A DNA stretch of 16,762 nt, taken from the NCBI GenBank assembly GCA_021809235.1, contig JAKBAG010000040.1:1-16762 (forward strand), read 5' to 3'. The position numbers were made by a program, and so were the translations under genes. Position 1 is the first letter of the stretch. Every line of letters begins with the position of its first letter. Shown piece by piece: positions 13,591 through 16,762 of this stretch. The stretch comes from Acidobacteriota bacterium (GTDB lineage Bacteria > Acidobacteriota > Terriglobia > Terriglobales > Acidobacteriaceae). The notes under the pieces are model-generated. The model saw only the letters and a list, made by a program, of their open reading frames with translations. It was not told the DNA's origin and did not search any database.

Positions 13591-15783
13591 ATGTCGAACG
13601 AAGCGAAGTGCCCATATAGCGGTGCCATGCTGCAGCACACGAAGGCTGGCGGTAAAGGAAATCGTGACTGGTGGCCGGATCAGCTCAATCTGCAAATTCT
13701 TCATCAACATTCCTCTCTCTCCAACCCCCTTGGCGAAGACTTTGACTACGCAAAGGAGTTCCAGAGTCTGGATCTGAATGCTGTCATCGCCGACTTGCGC
13801 GCGCTCATGACCGACTCGCAGGACTGGTGGCCCGCCGATTACGGACACTATGGTCCGCTCTTCATTCGCATGGCATGGCATGCTGCCGGTACGTATCGTA
13901 TTCATGATGGTCGCGGCGGAGCCGGACATGGTTCACAGCGTTTCGCCCCGCTCAACAGCTGGCCGGACAATGTCAGCCTGGACAAGGCGCGCCGTCTGCT
14001 CTGGCCCATCAAGCAGAAGTATGGCCGCAAGATCTCCTGGGGCGACCTCATGATTCTGACCGGCAATGTCGCGCTGGAATCGATGGGCTTTAAGACATTT
14101 GGCTTTGGTGGAGGCCGCGTGGATATCTGGGAGCCGGAGCAGGATGTGGATTGGGGTCCGGAGACGACCTGGCTGGGCGATCAGCGCTACAGCGGAGAAC
14201 GCGATCTGGCCAATCCTCTTGCCGCGGTTCAGATGGGATTGATCTACGTGAATCCTGAGGGACCGAACGGAAACCCCGATCCACTTGCCTCTGCACGCGA
14301 CATTCGGGAAACCTTTGCCCGTATGGCCATGGATGACGAGGAGACTGTTGCGCTGATTGCCGGCGGGCACACTTTCGGCAAGACCCATGGTGCAGCTCCG
14401 GCTACCCATGTGGGCCCGGAACCAGAAGCCGCACCCGTGGAGCAAATGGGCCTTGGCTGGAAGAACAGTTTCGGCACAGGAAAAGGAGGAGATGCCATCA
14501 CCAGCGGCCTGGAAGGCGCATGGACGCCCAATCCAATCCAGTGGGACAACGGCTATTTTGAGACGCTTTTCGGATACGAGTGGGAGCTGACCAAGAGCCC
14601 TGCCGGCGCGCACCAGTGGAAGCCCAAGGGCAACGCCGGTGCAGGAACCGTCCCGGACGCGCATGACCCGAAGAAGAGTCATACCCCCATCATGCTCACC
14701 TCGGATCTGGCGCTTCGCGTGGATCCTGCTTACGAGAAGATCTCCCGTCACTTTCTGGCCAACCCCGATGCTCTCGCCGACGCCTTTGCCCGCGCATGGT
14801 TCAAGCTGACTCACCGGGATATGGGTCCGGTCTCCAGGTATCTTGGCCCGCTGGTACCCAAGGAAGTGCTGATCTGGCAGGATCCGCTCCCCGCCGTCGA
14901 GCATCCGCTCATCCAGGCGCAGGAGACTGCGGCGCTCAAGGCAGAGGTTCTTGCCTCAGGGCTCAGCATCCCGCAACTGGTAACAACAGCCTGGGCATCG
15001 GCCTCCACCTTCCGCGGCAGTGACAAGCGCGGCGGGGCCAATGGAGCCCGTATCCGTCTGGAGCCGCAGAAAAACTGGGCAGTCAATCAGCCGGCAGAGC
15101 TGTCCAAGGTGCTTTCCGTCCTCGAAGGCATTCAGAAGAAGTTCAATGCGGCACATGCCGGCGGAGTACAGGTTTCCCTTGCCGATCTCATCGTGCTTGC
15201 TGGTGGCGCTGCCATTGAAGCAGCCGCGAAAAAGGCGGGTTTCCAGGTTGAGGTTCCGTTTACCCCCGGTCGTACGGATGCCACGCAGGAGCAGACCGAC
15301 ATCCACTCCTTCGCGGTGCTGGAGCCGGCTGCCGATGGCTTCCGCAACTACGTCTGCAAGGGACTGGAATCGCGACAGGCTGAGCTGCTCATCGACAAAG
15401 CACAGTTGCTAACGCTCACGGCTCCGGAAATGACCGTGCTCATCGGCGGCCTGCGGGTCCTTGGCGCCAACTTCGACCATTCCGCTCATGGCGTGCTGAC
15501 GCACCATGCCGGTGAATTGACGAATGACTTCTTCGTGAATCTGCTGGACATGAGCACGGAGTGGAAGACCACTGCGACCGAAGGACTGCTGCAGGGCGTG
15601 GATCGGAAGACAGGTCAGCCTCGCTGGTCGGCTACAGTCGTCGATCTGGTCTTTGGTTCCAATTCGCAACTCCGCGCTGTGGCTGAAGTCTATGCTGCCG
15701 CGGATGGTAAGGATGCCTTTGTCCACGACTTTGTTGCCGCCTGGACCAAGGTCATGGAACTGGATCGCTTCGAATTGGCATAA
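13591..15783 (+). CDS. katG: Catalase-peroxidase
   Basis: A 730-residue bifunctional haem enzyme that destroys hydrogen peroxide (catalase and peroxidase activity) in the cytoplasm. The distal haem residues are Arg93, Trp96 and His97 (RMAWHAAGTYR). The proximal ligand is His260 in GGHTFGKTHGA. The Trp96-Tyr219-Met245 set that forms the covalent adduct needed for catalase activity is complete (Tyr219 in GLIYVNPEGPNG, Met245 in FARMAMDDEE). A second, haem-less peroxidase-like domain starts near residue 420 and runs to the end, as usual. Length equals the family norm. The ATG at 13591 is preceded by AGGAG 5 bases away; the frame is open to 12979, but that part is antisense to mocA. It is divergent from mocA and single, followed by hairpins. 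Confidence 0.98.
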   Translation: MSNEAKCPYSGAMLQHTKAGGKGNRDWWPDQLNLQILHQHSSLSNPLGEDFDYAKEFQSLDLNAVIADLRALMTDSQDWWPADYGHYGPLFIRMAWHAAGTYRIHDGRGGAGHGSQRFAPLNSWPDNVSLDKARRLLWPIKQKYGRKISWGDLMILTGNVALESMGFKTFGFGGGRVDIWEPEQDVDWGPETTWLGDQRYSGERDLANPLAAVQMGLIYVNPEGPNGNPDPLASARDIRETFARMAMDDEETVALIAGGHTFGKTHGAAPATHVGPEPEAAPVEQMGLGWKNSFGTGKGGDAITSGLEGAWTPNPIQWDNGYFETLFGYEWELTKSPAGAHQWKPKGNAGAGTVPDAHDPKKSHTPIMLTSDLALRVDPAYEKISRHFLANPDALADAFARAWFKLTHRDMGPVSRYLGPLVPKEVLIWQDPLPAVEHPLIQAQETAALKAEVLASGLSIPQLVTTAWASASTFRGSDKRGGANGARIRLEPQKNWAVNQPAELSKVLSVLEGIQKKFNAAHAGGVQVSLADLIVLAGGAAIEAAAKKAGFQVEVPFTPGRTDATQEQTDIHSFAVLEPAADGFRNYVCKGLESRQAELLIDKAQLLTLTAPEMTVLIGGLRVLGANFDHSAHGVLTHHAGELTNDFFVNLLDMSTEWKTTATEGLLQGVDRKTGQPRWSATVVDLVFGSNSQLRAVAEVYAAADGKDAFVHDFVAAWTKVMELDRFELA

Positions 15784-15812
15784 GCGGTAGCCTTCTGACC
15801 GGAAATCAGACC

Positions 15813-15852
15813 TGAAGCTGTGGGGATGGCATTGTCTACACCCGCAGCTTCA
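15813..15852 (+). terminator. Hairpin 30 bases after katG
   Basis: TGAAGCTGTGGG (15813-15824) pairs with CCCGCAGCTTCA (15841-15852), a 12-bp stem with one G-U pair and a 16-base loop. The downstream sequence has no T-run, so it is a probable terminator or 3'-end hairpin rather than a textbook intrinsic terminator. Confidence 0.55.
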
Positions 15853-15874
15853 TGCCTCTACGAAATCAAACACA

Positions 15875-15911
15875 ACTGGCCTGTGCCCAAGCTGCTTGGA
15901 CACAGGCCAGT
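15875..15911. repeat. Very stable 17-bp stem-loop downstream of katG
   Basis: ACTGGCCTGTG (15875-15885) is perfectly complementary to CACAGGCCAGT (15901-15911). Inside, CCAAG (15887-15891) pairs with CTTGG (15895-15899) around a CTG loop, with a single C/A mismatch between the two stems. On the minus strand it is followed by T-rich sequence (TTGTGTTTGATTT), so it could stop transcription entering from the right. On the plus strand it is a second barrier behind katG. Confidence 0.7.
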
Positions 15912-15992
15912 CACTTTGCAGCAGACAATGCAGGAACAAGCATGCCCCATGCTGCGATAAAGCGTCTTCCATTTTTCAGGCAGAGTCTAAGG

Positions 15993-16127
15993 TCAGACTG
16001 GAAATTGATGGCGCCACAGCCTTCCGCCATTGGGCTTCACCAGAAGGTAGAGACCATGACCATCCGAGAGCTTATAGGGCGCGTCTCCGGGCTTGGAGCG
16101 GCGGATTTCTGTATCAGTCAGCGCCAT
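15993..16127 (-). pseudogene. Integrase N-terminal remnant (DUF4102-type tyrosine recombinase)
   Basis: The 44 codons from the ATG at 16127 read MALTDTEIRRSKPGD, continue with YKLSDGHGLYLLVKPNGG and end RLWRHQFPV before a TGA. This is the arm-DNA-binding N-terminal domain of P4-type tyrosine recombinases, which are normally about 400 residues. The core-binding and catalytic domains (Arg-His-x-x-Arg, Tyr) are absent. Another minus frame remains open to a stop at 15911 and contains GRRFIAAWGMLVPALSAAK, which faintly resembles the next integrase stretch and would imply a frameshift before decay; I am not sure of this. It lies about 190 bases downstream of tRNA-Val on the same strand, the usual position of a tRNA-targeting integrase, so it marks the end of a lost or degraded island. 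Confidence 0.78.
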
Positions 16128-16132
16128 GCGTG

Positions 16133-16204
16133 TACCCCCAACTTCGGGTCGGATTTCTCCGATACCCCCAAATTCTGGAATTGATACCCCCAGATGTACC
16201 CCCA
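16133..16204. repeat. Four TACCCCCA direct repeats upstream of the integrase remnant
   Basis: The 8-mer TACCCCCA occurs at 16133-16140, 16163-16170, 16185-16192 and 16197-16204 (TGGGGGTA on the minus strand). Spacings are 30, 22 and 12 bases. All copies lie in the 80 bases before the integrase ATG and none was seen elsewhere in the window. Repeats here are expected for integrase arm-type binding sites or autoregulation; that role is inferred. Confidence 0.75.
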
Positions 16205-16239
16205 CGGGAACATGGCTTCCACGATACCGCTTTGGACGT

Positions 16240-16270
16240 AAAAAGACAAAAACCGCTGATTTTTCAGCGG
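16240..16270 (-). terminator. Rho-independent terminator of tRNA-Val
   Basis: On the minus strand CCGCTGA (16270 to 16264) and TCAGCGG (16259 to 16253) form a perfect 7-bp stem with an AAAA loop. TTTTTGTCTTTTT (16252 to 16240) follows. It is about 48 bases after the tRNA 3' end and before the integrase remnant. Confidence 0.9.
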
Positions 16271-16317
16271 CTTATCTTGACTCTTAGGATATCTCTGGAT
16301 GTCTTTAAATCTGGTCT

Positions 16318-16392
16318 TGGTGGGCGATGCAGGATTCGAACCTACGACTTCCACCGTGTGAAGGTGGCACTCTACCGCTGAGTTAATCGCCC
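16318..16392 (-). tRNA. tRNA-Val (anticodon CAC)
   Basis: A complete 75-base tRNA including an encoded CCA. The acceptor stem GGGCGAT (from 16392) pairs with ATCGCCC (16328 to 16322). The discriminator is A, followed by CCA (16320 to 16318). The D arm contains CTCAGCGGTAGAG. The anticodon stem CCACC/GGTGG encloses TTCACAC, giving anticodon CAC, which reads GUG (valine). The T arm contains GTAGG-TTCGAAT-CCTGC. No base in the cloverleaf looks damaged, so it survived use as an integration target. I see no clear promoter upstream; an imperfect GTGGTA/TACCAC inverted repeat lies at 16441-16470. Confidence 0.95.
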
Positions 16393-16524
16393 GATATGCT
16401 GCCGCGCAACGGTCGTCGTTATGCAGTTCCGTTGCCAATCGTGGTAGCACTTACTTGTTAAGATTACCACCCCAACGCTCTCGGATACAAACAGATGCGC
16501 TCTCTGTCAGGTTTTGCTTCCCTT

Positions 16525-16762
16525 TCACGGCTCCCATCCGATAAAAACTAGATTGTGACCCTTTGACCGCAACTTTTTCCCGGATCGTGTGTTCTGTGGG
16601 GTATGGCGACCCTGGTATTGGGCAGTCCGGGCTTTGGCAGGAACGAAACCATCAAGCCGGAACCAAAACTCGAAGCCAGCAGGCACAGCATCCCAGCCAC
16701 CGATGCAAGGGATGACTCGGCCATAATGCTTGCGCTTGCCGCGGGGGATGAAAGCGGATTTC
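16525..16762 (-). CDS. Unknown protein, C-terminal part
   Basis: The frame enters from the right edge and runs 78 codons to a TGA at 16527-16525; its start lies outside the window. I do not recognise it. The visible part is basic and aromatic-rich: FIPRGKRKHYGRVIP, then GGWDAVPAGFEFWFRLDGF, then a Arg/Lys/Gly/Gln-rich tail ending HNLVFIGWEP. There is no membrane segment. Codon third positions are moderately GC-rich, less than in the main genes. It is upstream of tRNA-Val on the same strand, 132 bases away. An overlapping 58-codon frame (16724 to 16548) with a hydrophobic stretch competes for the same DNA; I prefer the longer open frame, but either or neither may be real. Confidence 0.35.
   Translation of the reverse strand, partial: KSAFIPRGKRKHYGRVIPCIGGWDAVPAGFEFWFRLDGFVPAKARTAQYQGRHTPQNTRSGKKLRSKGHNLVFIGWEP

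Noticed and set aside
16133..16204. CRISPR-like array
   Set aside because: Repeat units are only 8 bases and spacings are unequal; no cas genes are present.
16118..16450. 110-codon minus-strand open frame spanning the tRNA
   Set aside because: It reads straight through tRNA-Val and its terminator, so it is not a protein gene.

Overview
The window (about 57% GC by eye) reads as chromosomal DNA of an Acidobacteriota bacterium, probably class Terriglobia. This is inferred from a Gram-negative lipopolysaccharide-export locus with an unusually large LptC/LptA-type protein, a von Willebrand factor A protein of the kind abundant in Acidobacteria, a divergent Hfq-like protein, and two-subunit glycyl-tRNA synthetase. 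No 16S gene is present, so the assignment is not proven.

Layout. (1) Positions 1-4136, minus strand: an uncharacterised 203-residue protein, a giant LptC/LptA-like protein (827 aa), the ATPase LptB, and the first 42 codons of rpoN (sigma-54). This matches the classical lptC-lptA-lptB-rpoN order except that a separate lptA is missing. (2) 4213-5289, plus strand: a secreted MetX-like alpha/beta hydrolase, apparently expressed from a leaderless promoter. It ends facing glyS across a strong hairpin. (3) 5369-9641, minus strand: glyS, glyQ, recO and a 7Fe ferredoxin with its own intrinsic terminator. (4) 9759-13426, minus strand: mocA, a fused moaD-moaE, a VWFA protein, an Hfq-like protein and suhB. 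Two junctions are stop/start overlaps (TTGA and ATGA), so this looks like one transcription unit joining molybdenum-cofactor maturation to an RNA-chaperone/phosphatase pair. (5) 13591-15783, plus strand: katG (catalase-peroxidase), divergent from mocA, with an inverted repeat over its -10 element. (6) 15784-16762: strong hairpins behind katG, a decayed integrase N-terminus preceded by four TACCCCCA repeats, an intact tRNA-Val(CAC) with a textbook terminator, and the 3' end of an unknown minus-strand reading frame. This right end is the scar of a mobile element that used the tRNA gene as its target.

Most genes are housekeeping. The unusual parts are the fused transport and cofactor proteins, the altered Hfq motif, the two leaderless-type promoters and the tRNA-linked integration scar. 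I found no clear sign of a wholly new defence or mobile system in this window.
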